Source of the DNA: Scatosoma sp048465415
Lineage (GTDB): Bacteria > Bacillota > Clostridia > Christensenellales > Borkfalkiaceae
Direction: 5' to 3'
Assembly: GCA_048465415.1 (NCBI GenBank)
Contig: DBFWLO010000008.1
Coordinates: forward strand, 186,001 to 250,000
Length of the DNA stretch: 64,000 nucleotides
Below, in pieces: positions 32,503-40,976 of the stretch. The notes under the pieces are model-generated. The model was not told the origin of the DNA, made no database searches, and saw only the letters and a program-made list of their open reading frames with translations. Positions within the stretch are counted from its first letter, which is position 1, and each line of letters begins with the position of its first letter. The position numbers and the translations under genes were made by a program.

Positions 32503-33435
32503 ATGCCCAAATATTCGCTGGTGATAGCGGCCTACAACGAAGAAAAAGTCCTGCCGTTATTCTATGAGGCGGTGACTCCGGTCATGGAGTCCTTAGGGGA
32601 GGAGTACGAGATCATTTTTATCAACGACGGCAGCAGGGATTCGACGAAAGAGATTCTTGTGGGGCTGGCGGGGAAGGACAAGCGGGTGAAAGTGTGCGAT
32701 TTTTCGCGCAATTTCGGCCAGCAGGCGGGCTTTTTATGCGGTATGAAAGAGTCGTCGGGGGACGCCGTGATCACGATGGACGCCGATTTGCAGGATCCGC
32801 CGGAAGTGATCCCCGAAATGATCGCCAAGTGGAAAGAAGGCTTCGACGTGGTGCATACCCGCCGCCGCAAAAGGATAGGCGAAACGGCTTTTAAAAAGAC
32901 GACCGCCGAATTTTTCTATAAAGTTATGCGCAAAATGACTTCTATGGATGTGCCTCTTTCGGTGGGTAATTTCAAACTCTGCGACCGCAAGGTCACGGAA
33001 GCGATCCTCGCCATGGAGGAGCACGACCGGTTTTGGTGCGCGCAGATCGCGTGGGTGGGATTCAGACAGACGATCATCGAGTTCGACCGTCCCGCGCGCG
33101 CGGCGGGAGAAACGCATTACACCGTCAATAAACTCGTCCGTCTGGCGGGAGACGGGATTCTGCCCAACTCCGACCATCCGCTGCTGCTTCCTTTGTTCCT
33201 CGGCGTCGCCGGCGGGATTTTAAGCCTGCTCTGTTTCGTCGTTTTCATCGTCCTCGCCTGCTGTAAAGTCTGGTTCGGCGGACTCGCCGCCTGGCTGTTC
33301 CCGACGATCGTTCTGCTCGCGAGCATACTGCTCGTCTGTCACGGCTTCTCCAATCTCTACCTTTCCATGGTCTATAAAGAGACGCAGAACCGTCCGCACT
33401 ACATCGTTGCGGAAAAGATCAATTTCGACGAATAA
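32503..33435 (+). CDS. Family 2 glycosyltransferase (polyprenyl-phosphate sugar transferase type)
   Basis: The 310-residue enzyme probably moves a sugar from a nucleotide donor to undecaprenyl phosphate at the membrane. The GT-A domain (about 1-215) shows VIAAYNEE, FINDGSRD, SRNFGQQAGFLCGM, and the metal-binding DADLQDPPEV; two C-terminal membrane helices lie at about 227-250 and 262-285. This matches the CsbB/YkoT/GtrB group. ATG 32503 (MPKYSLVI) is chosen because AGGAG ends 7 bases before it; two in-frame ATGs upstream (32482, 32497) have no RBS. It has its own tandem promoters and no flippase (GtrA) neighbour. The sugar is unknown. Confidence 0.9.
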   Translation: MPKYSLVIAAYNEEKVLPLFYEAVTPVMESLGEEYEIIFINDGSRDSTKEILVGLAGKDKRVKVCDFSRNFGQQAGFLCGMKESSGDAVITMDADLQDPPEVIPEMIAKWKEGFDVVHTRRRKRIGETAFKKTTAEFFYKVMRKMTSMDVPLSVGNFKLCDRKVTEAILAMEEHDRFWCAQIAWVGFRQTIIEFDRPARAAGETHYTVNKLVRLAGDGILPNSDHPLLLPLFLGVAGGILSLLCFVVFIVLACCKVWFGGLAAWLFPTIVLLASILLVCHGFSNLYLSMVYKETQNRPHYIVAEKINFDE

Positions 33436-33437
33436 AA

Positions 33438-33475
33438 AAAGCGTTCGGGAAATTTCCCGAACGCTTTCTTTTTAC
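33438..33475. terminator. Bidirectional terminator between the glycosyltransferase and mnmG
   Basis: A perfect 30-base palindrome (33438-33467, centre AAATTT), with CTTTTTAC on plus and a TTTTTTATT tail on minus. Confidence 0.92.
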
Positions 33476-35346
33476 TTTTTCAGCGCCGCCAGATATACCA
33501 TGAGCACGGACACGTCGGCGGGATTGACGCCGGAAATCCGCCCCGCTTGTCCGAGATTGAGCGGCCGCACGCGGCCGAGTTTTTCCCGCGCTTCCAGACG
33601 CAGCCCGGAAATCTTTTCGTAATCGAGATCGGGCGGCAGGAGTTTGTCCTCCAAACGCTTCGCGCGTTCGATCTGTTCGCGCCCCTGCTTCAAATACCCC
33701 TCGTAGCGCACGCTTATCTCCGCCGTCTCCCGAATGTCCTTCGGATAGTCTTTAAAAACGCCGAAATATTCGCATACGTCTTTTAAGGGGATATTCCGTT
33801 TGAGCAGTTCCGCATAGGAGACGCTTCCCGCCGGCGCGTCGTAGCCGTAACGCCCGATAAATTCCGCGGCGGCTTTCTGCGGTACCCGCTCTGCAAGCCG
33901 GGCGGTTAGCTCTCCGTAGAGCTTTCGGCGTCGCTCGAAATTTTGCCGGCGCTCTTGCGTTACCAGTCCGCAGGCGATGCCCTTCTCGGTGAGCCGGAAA
34001 TCGGCGTTGTCCTGCCTTAAAAAGATACGGTGTTCGGCGCGCGAGGTCATCATGCGATAGGGCTCGTCCGTGCCTTTCGTCACCAGATCGTCGATGAGCA
34101 CGCCGATATACGCCTCGTCGCGGCGCAATACGAAGGGCGGGAGTCCGCGGAGTTTCAAGGACGCGTTCAACCCCGCCATCAGCCCCTGCGCGGCGGCCTC
34201 TTCGTAGCCGGAGGTGCCGTTGATCTGCCCCGCCGTGTATACGCCTTCGACCTTTTTGAATTCCAGCGTGGGCAGTATGTCGAGCGTATCGATACAGTCG
34301 TATTCGATCGCGTAGCCGTAACGCATGATCTCCGCCCGTTCCAGCCCGGCGACGGACGAGTACATCGCCCGCTGCACGTCGTGGGGCATAGAGGTGGACA
34401 ACCCCTGCGCGTATACTTCCAGCGTGTCCTCGCCCTCCGGTTCGAGAAAGATCTGGTGTCGCTCCTTGTCCTTGAACCGCACCACTTTCGTCTCGATCGA
34501 GGGACAGTATCTCGGCCCCGTCGATTGAATCGTACCGTTGTAAAGCGGCGAACGGTCGAGATGGCTTAAAATGATCTCGTGCGTCGTCCGATTGGTATAG
34601 GTGAGGTAGCAGGGGAGCTTGTTGGGGGGCGGGGCGGCGGAGAGGAAGGAAAAGGGATAGATGTCGTCGTCGCCTTCCTGGATCTCGCATTTCCCGTAAT
34701 CGATCGTGCGCCCGTCCAGCCGCGCGGGCGTGCCCGTCTTGAAACGCCGGATCCGGAATCCGAGTTTTCGCAGGCTCTCGGTTAGCTCGGTGGCGTTGGA
34801 AAATCCGTTCGGGCCCGACTTTTGGACGACGGAACCCGTGATCGTTTCGGAATTGAGGTATACGCCCGTGCAGACGATCACGGCGCGGCAGCGGACGATG
34901 CCGCCGTACGTGGTTTTAACGCCCGCGCATCTGCCCTGTTCGACGAGGAGTTCCGCGGCTTCCGCCTGTAAAATACGGAGATTGGGCGTGCGTTCGAGCG
35001 TTTTTTTCATCTCGCGGTGATAGGCGTTCTTGTCCGACTGCGCGCGCAGGCTCTGTACGGCGGCGCCCTTGCCGACGTTGAGCATTCTCAGCTGCAAGGC
35101 GGTCTTGTCGGCGTTTATGCCCATTTCTCCGCCGAGCGCGTCGATCTCCCGCACGAGGTGGCCTTTGGCGGTGCCGCCGATCGAGGGATTGCAGGGCATG
35201 AAACCGATGCTGTCGAGATTGAGCGTCAGCATCACCGTTTTCATACCGGTGCGGGCGAGCGCGAGCGCGGCTTCGCAGCCCGCGTGCCCCGCGCCGATGA
35301 CGGCGGCGTCCGCCGTGTATTCCGTAAATTCCGTAAAATTATCCAT
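33472..35346 (-). CDS. mnmG: tRNA uridine-34 carboxymethylaminomethyl modification enzyme MnmG
   Basis: With MnmE, this FAD enzyme modifies the wobble uridine of several tRNAs. The 624-residue protein shows the dinucleotide-binding start AAVIGAGHAGCEAALALAR, the conserved NPSIGGTAKGHLVREIDALGG and the C-terminal MnmE-contact domain. ATG 35346 (MDNFTEF) is used; a TTG four codons upstream (35358) is an alternative, and neither has a good RBS. It lies 37 bases after dnaA on the same strand with a small palindromic hairpin (35360-35375) between. mnmE and rsmG, its usual neighbours, are not in the window. Confidence 0.95.
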   Translation of the reverse strand: MDNFTEFTEYTADAAVIGAGHAGCEAALALARTGMKTVMLTLNLDSIGFMPCNPSIGGTAKGHLVREIDALGGEMGINADKTALQLRMLNVGKGAAVQSLRAQSDKNAYHREMKKTLERTPNLRILQAEAAELLVEQGRCAGVKTTYGGIVRCRAVIVCTGVYLNSETITGSVVQKSGPNGFSNATELTESLRKLGFRIRRFKTGTPARLDGRTIDYGKCEIQEGDDDIYPFSFLSAAPPPNKLPCYLTYTNRTTHEIILSHLDRSPLYNGTIQSTGPRYCPSIETKVVRFKDKERHQIFLEPEGEDTLEVYAQGLSTSMPHDVQRAMYSSVAGLERAEIMRYGYAIEYDCIDTLDILPTLEFKKVEGVYTAGQINGTSGYEEAAAQGLMAGLNASLKLRGLPPFVLRRDEAYIGVLIDDLVTKGTDEPYRMMTSRAEHRIFLRQDNADFRLTEKGIACGLVTQERRQNFERRRKLYGELTARLAERVPQKAAAEFIGRYGYDAPAGSVSYAELLKRNIPLKDVCEYFGVFKDYPKDIRETAEISVRYEGYLKQGREQIERAKRLEDKLLPPDLDYEKISGLRLEAREKLGRVRPLNLGQAGRISGVNPADVSVLMVYLAALKK

Positions 35347-35359
35347 AGAGTGTATCAAA

Positions 35360-35375
35360 GCGCCCTATCGGGCGC
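35360..35375. other. Hairpin between dnaA and mnmG
   Basis: GCGCCC-TATC-GGGCGC, a perfect 6-bp stem in the 37-base gap. No T tail on the minus strand beyond TTT, so it is more likely an RNA processing or translation-tuning element than a terminator. Confidence 0.4.
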
Positions 35376-35382
35376 GGGAAAG

Positions 35383-36735
35383 TCATTGTTTGAGAATGAT
35401 GTTTTTGATGTCGTCCACTTCTTTCGCCATTTTCTCGTTGAGTTTGATGAGCTCGTCCACCTTATCGCGGGAATACATGATCGTCGTGTGATCCCTGCCG
35501 CCCATGAGGTTGCCGATCGAGATGAGGGGCAGGGAGAGCATTTCGCACATCAGATAGGCGCAGATCTGGCGCGCCTTGACGAGATCCGCCTTTTTGCCCT
35601 TGCCGAGCAGGTCTTCCCGTTTATATTTATAATATCCGCACACACTGGAAATGATGAGATCGGGCGTGATCTCTTCGGAGCTCTGGCCCTCGCTGACCGA
35701 TTCGGAGAGCGCGAGCTTGGCGAGGCCTAAGGAAATGGGCTCCTCGTGCAGTTTGCTTGCGAACAGCACTTTCGTCAGCCGGCCTTCGAGCGTTCTCACG
35801 TCGTGGCCGGAATCGTTGGCGAGAAATTCGAGCACGTCGTCGGGCATGGGGCATTTGCGTTCAAGCGCCTTGCGCTTTAAAATGGCGATCTTGGTTTCGA
35901 GATCGGGCGGCTGAATATCCGCGATCAGGCCCCCTTCGAACCGCGTCCGAAGCCGCTCTTCGAGCGTGGCGATCTCTTTGGGCGGACGGTCGGACGTGAG
36001 CACGATCTGCTTGTTCTGGGAGGATAGCTCGTTGAAGGTGTGGAAAAATTCCTCCTGCACGCCGGGTTTTTTGGCGAGGAACTGGATATCGTCGATCATG
36101 AGAATATCGACGTTGCGATAGTGCAGTCTAAATCTCGCGCCCTTGTCCCGCGAGGAAATCTTTCCCGAAATCATCGAATCGATGAACTCGTTGAGGAAAT
36201 TTTCGCAGGTGGTGTAGAGCACCCGCTTTTCGGGCGTGCGCTGGGCGATATGATTGGCGATCGCCTGCACGAGGTGGGTTTTGCCGAGGCCCGATTCGCC
36301 GTAGATGAACAGGGGATTGAAACTTTCCCCGGGGTGCTCGGCGACCGATTTTGCCGCCGCGTAGACGAATTTGTTAGACGAGCCGACAACGAAAGAATCG
36401 AAGGTGAAATTTTTATTGACGGGCACGGGCTTGAAATCGTCGATGACGTCCTCGCTCTCGTCGAGGGTGTACGTCTCGCTGCCGTCGACGACGAGCCGGA
36501 AATCCGCGATGCCGTTGTCGCTCTTTAAGATCGCCTCGCGCAGCGGCAGGGCGTGCTTTTTCATGATCGTGTTCGCCGCGAGGTCTGTGGGGGCTTTGAG
36601 CACGATCCGGCGGTTGACGACGTCTACGGGTTCGAGGTCTTTTATGAAGGTGTTGAAGGACACGGGAGGGATAATCCCTTCCGCCTTTTCCCGGATTTGT
36701 TTCCATAAAAAGAGAATCTGAGACTGTTCTGCCAT
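35383..36735 (-). CDS. dnaA: Chromosomal replication initiator DnaA
   Basis: DnaA is an ATP-dependent initiator that opens oriC. The 450-residue protein has an N-terminal DnaB-interaction domain (about 1-80), a short linker, an AAA+ domain with Walker A GESGLGKTHL (about 145) and Walker B ILMIDDIQFL, and a C-terminal DNA-binding domain with the signature GGRDHTTIMYS (about 415-425). It is complete. It is read leftwards with mnmG downstream and divergent from recF; dnaN, almost always next to dnaA, is not present. The 131-base divergent gap is A+T-rich but shows no clear DnaA box. Confidence 0.98.
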   Translation of the reverse strand: MAEQSQILFLWKQIREKAEGIIPPVSFNTFIKDLEPVDVVNRRIVLKAPTDLAANTIMKKHALPLREAILKSDNGIADFRLVVDGSETYTLDESEDVIDDFKPVPVNKNFTFDSFVVGSSNKFVYAAAKSVAEHPGESFNPLFIYGESGLGKTHLVQAIANHIAQRTPEKRVLYTTCENFLNEFIDSMISGKISSRDKGARFRLHYRNVDILMIDDIQFLAKKPGVQEEFFHTFNELSSQNKQIVLTSDRPPKEIATLEERLRTRFEGGLIADIQPPDLETKIAILKRKALERKCPMPDDVLEFLANDSGHDVRTLEGRLTKVLFASKLHEEPISLGLAKLALSESVSEGQSSEEITPDLIISSVCGYYKYKREDLLGKGKKADLVKARQICAYLMCEMLSLPLISIGNLMGGRDHTTIMYSRDKVDELIKLNEKMAKEVDDIKNIILKQ

Positions 36736-36783
36736 TTTGCACGCTGCCTTAAAAATTATTTTCTCTTACCTTGCGAGAATGTT

Positions 36784-36812
36784 TTGTGTTTTTGAGAATT
36801 ATTTGATATAAT
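36784..36812 (+). promoter_or_regulatory. Promoter of recF within the A+T-rich dnaA-recF gap
   Basis: TTGTGT (36784-36789), 17 bases, TATAAT (36807-36812). The gap 36736-36866 is strongly A+T-rich and could hold a DNA-unwinding element, but no 9-base DnaA box was found. Confidence 0.55.
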
Positions 36813-36866
36813 TATAATACAAAATTCATTTAAAAGAAAGTATTTTCGGCGGGTTTTTCGAGGATT

Positions 36867-37970
36867 ATGCAAATAAAAAATTTGTCCCTTCAAAATTTCA
36901 GAAACTATGAAAACGAAAAATTCTCCTTTGCGGAGGGTTTGAATATCCTCTTCGGCAAAAACGCCCAGGGGAAAACCAACTGCGCCGAAGCGGTCTTTTA
37001 CCTGAGCACCGGCACCTCGCTGAGAATCCGCCGCGATAAACAGCTCATTCGCATCGGCGAACCCGTCGCTAAAATCTCCGCCGAAGCGGAAAACCGTTAC
37101 GGCAAAGTCACGATCGAAGCGGACATCTACGAGGATAAGCGCGAGATCCGCATCAACGGCGGTAAAATTTCCAAAAACGCCGATCTCATGGGCCATATCA
37201 ACAGCGTCTTCTTTTCCCCCGGCGAGCTCCGGCTCATTCAGGACGGCCCCGACGAACGGCGGCGGTTCATGAATATGTCCATTTCCCAGACTTCTCCCGC
37301 CTATTATACGGCGCTCCTGCGCTATAATAGGATCCTCGATCAACGCAATACGCTCCTTAAAAACCGCGACGTTTCCCTGATTTTGGACACGCTGCCCGTC
37401 TGGGACGAACAGCTTTGCAAATACGCGGCGACGATCGTCAAAAAACGCGGGGAGTTTCTCTCCAAACTGGCGCCGTACGCCAAAGAACTGCACGCCTTTT
37501 TAACCGACGGAGCGGAGGAACTCGTCATCTCCCCCGAAAAGAAATACGAGGGCGGGGAAGAGGAGATCGCCGCAAAAATCAAAAAACAACTGCACCGCAA
37601 CTATGAAAAAGACCTTCGGCTCGGCTTTACGACGGTCGGTCCGCACCGCGACGACATCGATTTTTTCATTTCCGGCAAGGACGCCAAAGCCTACGCGTCC
37701 CAGGGTCAGACGCGCACGGCGGCGCTCTCCGTCAAGCTTTCGGAAGTGGAAATTTTCCGCGAGCTTTCCGGCGAATATCCCGTGCTCATTCTCGACGACG
37801 TGATGAGCGAACTCGACCTGCCCCGCCGCAAAAAACTGTTGAAACGTATCTCGTCCGTGCAGACGATTCTGACCTGCACGCACGCGGAACGGGTGCTCTA
37901 CGGCGCGGAGTGTAAAAAAATCCGTATCGAAGAGGGGAAAATCAGACGCGAAAAGGAGGAAAAGGAGTGA
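36867..37970 (+). CDS. recF: DNA replication and repair protein RecF
   Basis: RecF is an SMC-like ATPase that helps load RecA on gapped DNA. The 367-residue protein shows Walker A FGKNAQGKTN (about 29-38), a signature region around SQGQTRTAALSVKLSE, and Walker B ILDDVMSELD (about 310). It is complete and of normal length. It leads a plus-strand unit with a PHP phosphoesterase, which starts 4 bases before its stop ends, and perhaps vanW. It is divergent from dnaA. Confidence 0.95.
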   Translation: MQIKNLSLQNFRNYENEKFSFAEGLNILFGKNAQGKTNCAEAVFYLSTGTSLRIRRDKQLIRIGEPVAKISAEAENRYGKVTIEADIYEDKREIRINGGKISKNADLMGHINSVFFSPGELRLIQDGPDERRRFMNMSISQTSPAYYTALLRYNRILDQRNTLLKNRDVSLILDTLPVWDEQLCKYAATIVKKRGEFLSKLAPYAKELHAFLTDGAEELVISPEKKYEGGEEEIAAKIKKQLHRNYEKDLRLGFTTVGPHRDDIDFFISGKDAKAYASQGQTRTAALSVKLSEVEIFRELSGEYPVLILDDVMSELDLPRRKKLLKRISSVQTILTCTHAERVLYGAECKKIRIEEGKIRREKEEKE

Positions 37971-38803
37971 ACATAAGAGCGGATCTCCATACGCACAGCG
38001 TGTACTCGGACGGTTATTATACGCCCGACGAGCTCTGCGAACGGGCCTGGAAAAACGGTGTGCGCCTCCTTTCTGTCACCGACCACGACACGATGAACGG
38101 CGAGGAAGAAAAGCGCGCGGCGGCAAAGCGGCACGGACTTTTATACGTCTCCGGCTGGGAGATCTCCGCGTACGCCGGCAGGAGCAAGATTCATGTGACC
38201 GGCTATCGCTGCGCGAAAAACGCCGCGTACGAAAAGTTTATGCGGGCGCGCGTCGAGCTCGGTTTCGAGCGCGCCGAAGACAGTATTTTCAAACTCCGCG
38301 GCGCGGGGATTTATTTCACGCTCGACGACGCGAAAGCCCGCCGCGCCGATCCGACCTCCCCCGTGCATACCATGCACGTCGCCCAGGCGGCGGCGAGCGT
38401 TTCGGGAAAAACGCCCGGCGAGATCTACGAAGAATTTTTAGCGCCCGGCAGGATCGCCCATTCCACGATCGGCCGCCCCACGCCCGAAGAGGCGATCGAC
38501 TGTATCCACGCCTGCGGCGGGATCGCGTCCGTCGCTCACCCCGGCCGTATCGATATGGAGTTTTCCGCGCGCGAAAAAGCCATTCTTTCTTTGGCCGATT
38601 ACGGCGTGGACGGTATAGAAGCCGTCTATACGACGCATACTGAAAGGGAGACGGAATACTTTCAAAAGCTCGCCGAAAAAGCCGGACTTCTGGTGACGGG
38701 CGGCTCGGATACGCATTACGAGAGCGGCGATCATAAAATCGGTATGCCGCCCTTTTATCCCTCGCCCGCGCTCCTCGCGGCGCTGGGCATAGAGGAAGAA
38801 TAG
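37967..38803 (+). CDS. PHP-domain phosphoesterase (TrpH/RNase AM-like)
   Basis: The 278-residue PHP-fold metal-dependent enzyme resembles the TrpH/YciV group, which acts as 5'-3' exoribonuclease or 3',5'-nucleoside bisphosphate phosphatase. Metal-ligand motifs in order: DLHTHSVYSDG (about 6-16), VTDHDTM (about 37), GWEI, AHPGRID (about 192) and GGSDTHYES (about 246). The start is GTG 37967, overlapping the recF stop (GTGA) with GGAGG upstream, so translational coupling is likely. The substrate in this organism is unproven. Confidence 0.88.
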   Translation: MNIRADLHTHSVYSDGYYTPDELCERAWKNGVRLLSVTDHDTMNGEEEKRAAAKRHGLLYVSGWEISAYAGRSKIHVTGYRCAKNAAYEKFMRARVELGFERAEDSIFKLRGAGIYFTLDDAKARRADPTSPVHTMHVAQAAASVSGKTPGEIYEEFLAPGRIAHSTIGRPTPEEAIDCIHACGGIASVAHPGRIDMEFSAREKAILSLADYGVDGIEAVYTTHTERETEYFQKLAEKAGLLVTGGSDTHYESGDHKIGMPPFYPSPALLAALGIEEE

Positions 38804-38859
38804 AAGCGATACCCAGGTAAGCGGCGAGTTACATAAGACAAGAGCGGGGGCATGCGGTC

Positions 38860-40203
38860 ATGGGAAGGAAAAAATTGCATAAAATCAGTTACGTCGCGCC
38901 CTTTTTTGCGGGCGCGTTTTTGTTTTTTTCGGCGCTGTTTGCGCCGGCGCCGCGCGGCGGAGGGGAAAATCTTCCGTCCGTCGTGACGGCGCAGGCGTAC
39001 GCGGGAGACAGAGTCCCCCGCGGCGTGAAGGTGAACGGCGTGCTCGTGGGCGGCATGAACGTCAAAAAAGCGGAAAAACTGCTGCGCCGACTGCTTGCGG
39101 AACGCGTCCCGACGCTCACCGTCAAAACGCCGAAGGGGGAGTACGTCTTTTCCTATCCCGAAATCGGTTTTTCGGACGATATAGAGCCGCTGCTCGCCGC
39201 GGCGGAAAAAAACGGCGAATACAGCGCGCAGGCGAATTATACGCTCAACGCCGCGCCCATGCAGGCGGAATATATCTGCGCCAATAACGCGGTGAAAGCG
39301 CTGGACGCGGAAGCGCGATTTTCCTCCGAAGGTTTCGAATATGAAAAAGAGCGGGCGGGGATCGCCTGCGACAAAAAGCGGCTGTTGAAAGATTTGGAAG
39401 CCTCGATCGCGGCGGGGGCAAAGCAGGGGGAGGACGGCCGTCTGCATTTCCGTACGGTCACGCTCTCCACCAAGCCCACCTATCCGAAGATCAAGGAAAC
39501 GGCGGTGAAGCTGGGTACGAAAAGAATCGCGTCCTTCACTACGTATTTCAATGCGGACGATAAGGGCAGGAGCGAGAACATCGCGTTGGCGGCGTCGCGC
39601 ATCGACGGCTTGACGATCCGCCCCAACGAAGAGTTTTCCTTCAACGCGATGGTGGGCGCAAGGACGAAAGAAAACGGGTTCAAGGAAGCGAAGATCATTC
39701 AGGACGGGGAATTCATCGTCGGCACGGGCGGCGGCGTCTGCCAGGCGAGCACGACCTTGTATAACGCAGCGGTGCTGGCGGGCCTGAAAATCACTGCCCG
39801 CCGCCCTCATTCCCTCGCCGTGCATTACGTGGACCCTTCGCGCGACGCGATGGTCTCCTCGTACAGCGATTTCAAATTCAAAAACACCCATTCCTATCCC
39901 GTTTACCTCGCCGCCAAGGTCAAAGGCGACGGCATAACGGTGACCTTCTACGGCAAAGACGAGGGGTACAGGTACGAGATTGTCAGTAAAGTGACGGGCG
40001 ACGTGCCGCCGCCCGATCCGATCGAAAAGACGGGCGATTTCGACGGCGTGCTCCGCGAAGGCAAACCGGGAATCAAAAGCGAAGCATACCTCGAAACCTA
40101 TCTCTACGGCAAACTCGTCAAACGCGAAAAACTGCGCGCCGACACCTATGCGCCCATTCGCGGCATCGTCAGCAAAAAAGCGAATAAAAAAAGCCCGGCA
40201 TAA
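38860..40203 (+). CDS. VanW-family membrane-anchored protein
   Basis: The 447-residue protein has an N-terminal signal anchor (about 8-30), two peptidoglycan-binding-4-like segments (about 45-200), and the VanW domain (about 215-345; SFTTYFNADDKGRSENI, NEEFSFNAMVG, GGGVCQASTTLYNAA, DFKFKNTHSYPVYL). A G5-like tail follows at about 375-430. It is probably an extracytoplasmic cell-wall protein. VanW genes occur in some vancomycin-resistance clusters, but the domain alone does not mean resistance, and its activity is not established. It follows the PHP gene by 56 bases and ends inside a terminator. Confidence 0.88.
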   Translation: MGRKKLHKISYVAPFFAGAFLFFSALFAPAPRGGGENLPSVVTAQAYAGDRVPRGVKVNGVLVGGMNVKKAEKLLRRLLAERVPTLTVKTPKGEYVFSYPEIGFSDDIEPLLAAAEKNGEYSAQANYTLNAAPMQAEYICANNAVKALDAEARFSSEGFEYEKERAGIACDKKRLLKDLEASIAAGAKQGEDGRLHFRTVTLSTKPTYPKIKETAVKLGTKRIASFTTYFNADDKGRSENIALAASRIDGLTIRPNEEFSFNAMVGARTKENGFKEAKIIQDGEFIVGTGGGVCQASTTLYNAAVLAGLKITARRPHSLAVHYVDPSRDAMVSSYSDFKFKNTHSYPVYLAAKVKGDGITVTFYGKDEGYRYEIVSKVTGDVPPPDPIEKTGDFDGVLREGKPGIKSEAYLETYLYGKLVKREKLRADTYAPIRGIVSKKANKKSPA

Positions 40204-40217
40204 AGCCGGGCTTTCTG
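40188..40217. terminator. Bidirectional terminator between vanW and the small Xre gene
   Basis: AAAGCCCGGC (40190-40199) and GCCGGGCTTT (40205-40214), loop ATAAA. The vanW stop codon is in the loop. The minus strand continues TTTTTTTATTCG. Confidence 0.92.
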
Positions 40218-40229
40218 CATGTTGCTTAT

Positions 40230-40433
40230 TTAATCTTCTACCCCTAACAGATAATCGGTCGTGACTTCAAAGAATTTGGCCAATCCGACCACCACTTCCA
40301 AAGGCGGCACTCGCTCTCCCGATTCCCACCGTTGTATGGTGCGCTCGGTCACGTTGAACTCCTGCGCCAAAGTTTTGGTGCTCAGATTTTTCTCTTTCCG
40401 TAATTCCCGGATTCGTACGTTTAACTTTATCAT
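40230..40433 (-). CDS. Small Xre-family repressor
   Basis: The 67-residue protein is a single Cro/C1 HTH (NLSTKTLAQEFNVTERTIQR; ending EVTTDYLLGVED). It is divergent from the Cys-rich gene at 40543, whose promoter contains two matching 15-base palindromes (40474-40488 and 40509-40523). The simplest reading is that this protein is the repressor that binds them, and that the first site also affects its own promoter. The ligand or trigger that relieves repression is unknown. Confidence 0.85.
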   Translation of the reverse strand: MIKLNVRIRELRKEKNLSTKTLAQEFNVTERTIQRWESGERVPPLEVVVGLAKFFEVTTDYLLGVED

Positions 40434-40466
40434 AAAAATATTTTAGCACAAATTGCATAAAAATTG

Positions 40467-40495
40467 TTGACAACGACCAATATGGTCGCTATAAT
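40467..40495 (+). promoter_or_regulatory. Perfect promoter of the Cys-rich small protein gene
   Basis: TTGACA (40467-40472), exactly 17 bases, TATAAT (40490-40495). The spacer holds operator O1. Confidence 0.88.
40474..40488. promoter_or_regulatory. Operator O1, between -35 and -10
   Basis: CGACC-AATAT-GGTCG palindrome (6+3+6 when the flanking A/T pair is counted), placed so that bound protein would block RNA polymerase. Confidence 0.75.
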
Positions 40496-40508
40496 ATATG
40501 TAAACAGT

Positions 40509-40523
40509 CGACCGAAGTGGTCG
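40509..40523. promoter_or_regulatory. Operator O2, just after the transcription start
   Basis: CGACC-GAAGT-GGTCG has the same half-sites as O1, 35 bases centre to centre (about 3.3 helical turns). Confidence 0.75.
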
Positions 40524-40542
40524 CGTGTAAAGGAGCTTTATT

Positions 40543-40842
40543 ATGAGAAAAGAATGTATGAATTGCTGTTATTATGAAAAGTATTATACAAAAAGTACTT
40601 ATTATTTTGAGAAACAGAGAAACGGTCTTTGTCAAGTCGAAAAGCAGTCCAAGAATAATCATGATGCTTGTGAACGTTGGAAGTGCAAAAACGTCAAAAA
40701 TATGCGATCGCTGCGCCGGGAATTGTGCGCGAAAGTAATCAACGAAATGGCTTCCGACCTTTCCGAGATCAGGCAGATACTAAAAGAAGAGCGCGAGGAC
40801 GAATGTGCGGAACGTGCGGCGGAAGAACAAAAAAATCGATAA
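40543..40842 (+). CDS. Small Cys-rich protein, possibly zinc-binding
   Basis: The 99-residue protein has no named family that I recognise. The N-terminal half has a Cys pattern (MRKECMNCCYYEKYYTKSTY, then GLC, then HDACERWKCKN) like short treble-clef or zinc-binding modules common in clostridial accessory and phage genes. The C-terminal half (about 55-99) is a charged helix, probably a coiled coil (MASDLSEIRQILKEEREDEC). RBS AAGGAG 8 bases before ATG. Base composition is more A+T-rich than flanking core genes. Controlled by a perfect promoter with two operators of the divergent Xre gene. Function unknown. Confidence 0.75.
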   Translation: MRKECMNCCYYEKYYTKSTYYFEKQRNGLCQVEKQSKNNHDACERWKCKNVKNMRSLRRELCAKVINEMASDLSEIRQILKEEREDECAERAAEEQKNR

Positions 40843-40869
40843 ACCGACAAAGAAAAGGTCGTGAAACAT

Positions 40870-40898
40870 TTGTGTTTTACATAAAAAAATGTTATAAT
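40870..40898 (+). promoter_or_regulatory. Promoter of asnS
   Basis: TTGTGT (40870-40875), a 17-base spacer with extended -10 TGT, TATAAT (40893-40898). Confidence 0.7.
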
Positions 40899-40976
40899 GA
40901 AAAAGTATAAAATCGGGAAGACTATTCATAGCGCGGACAAGCGTAGAAATCCCCGTGTAAAAGGCAGGACGACACA

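Noticed and set aside
36736..36866. oriC with DnaA boxes
   Set aside because: The gap is A+T-rich, but no TTATCCACA-like box could be seen, so an origin is not annotated.
38860..40203. Vancomycin-resistance gene
   Set aside because: A lone VanW-domain protein without vanA/H/X or a two-component system is not evidence of resistance.
40899..40976. T-box leader for asnS
   Set aside because: The leader is about 70 bases, too short, and no T-box consensus sequence was seen.
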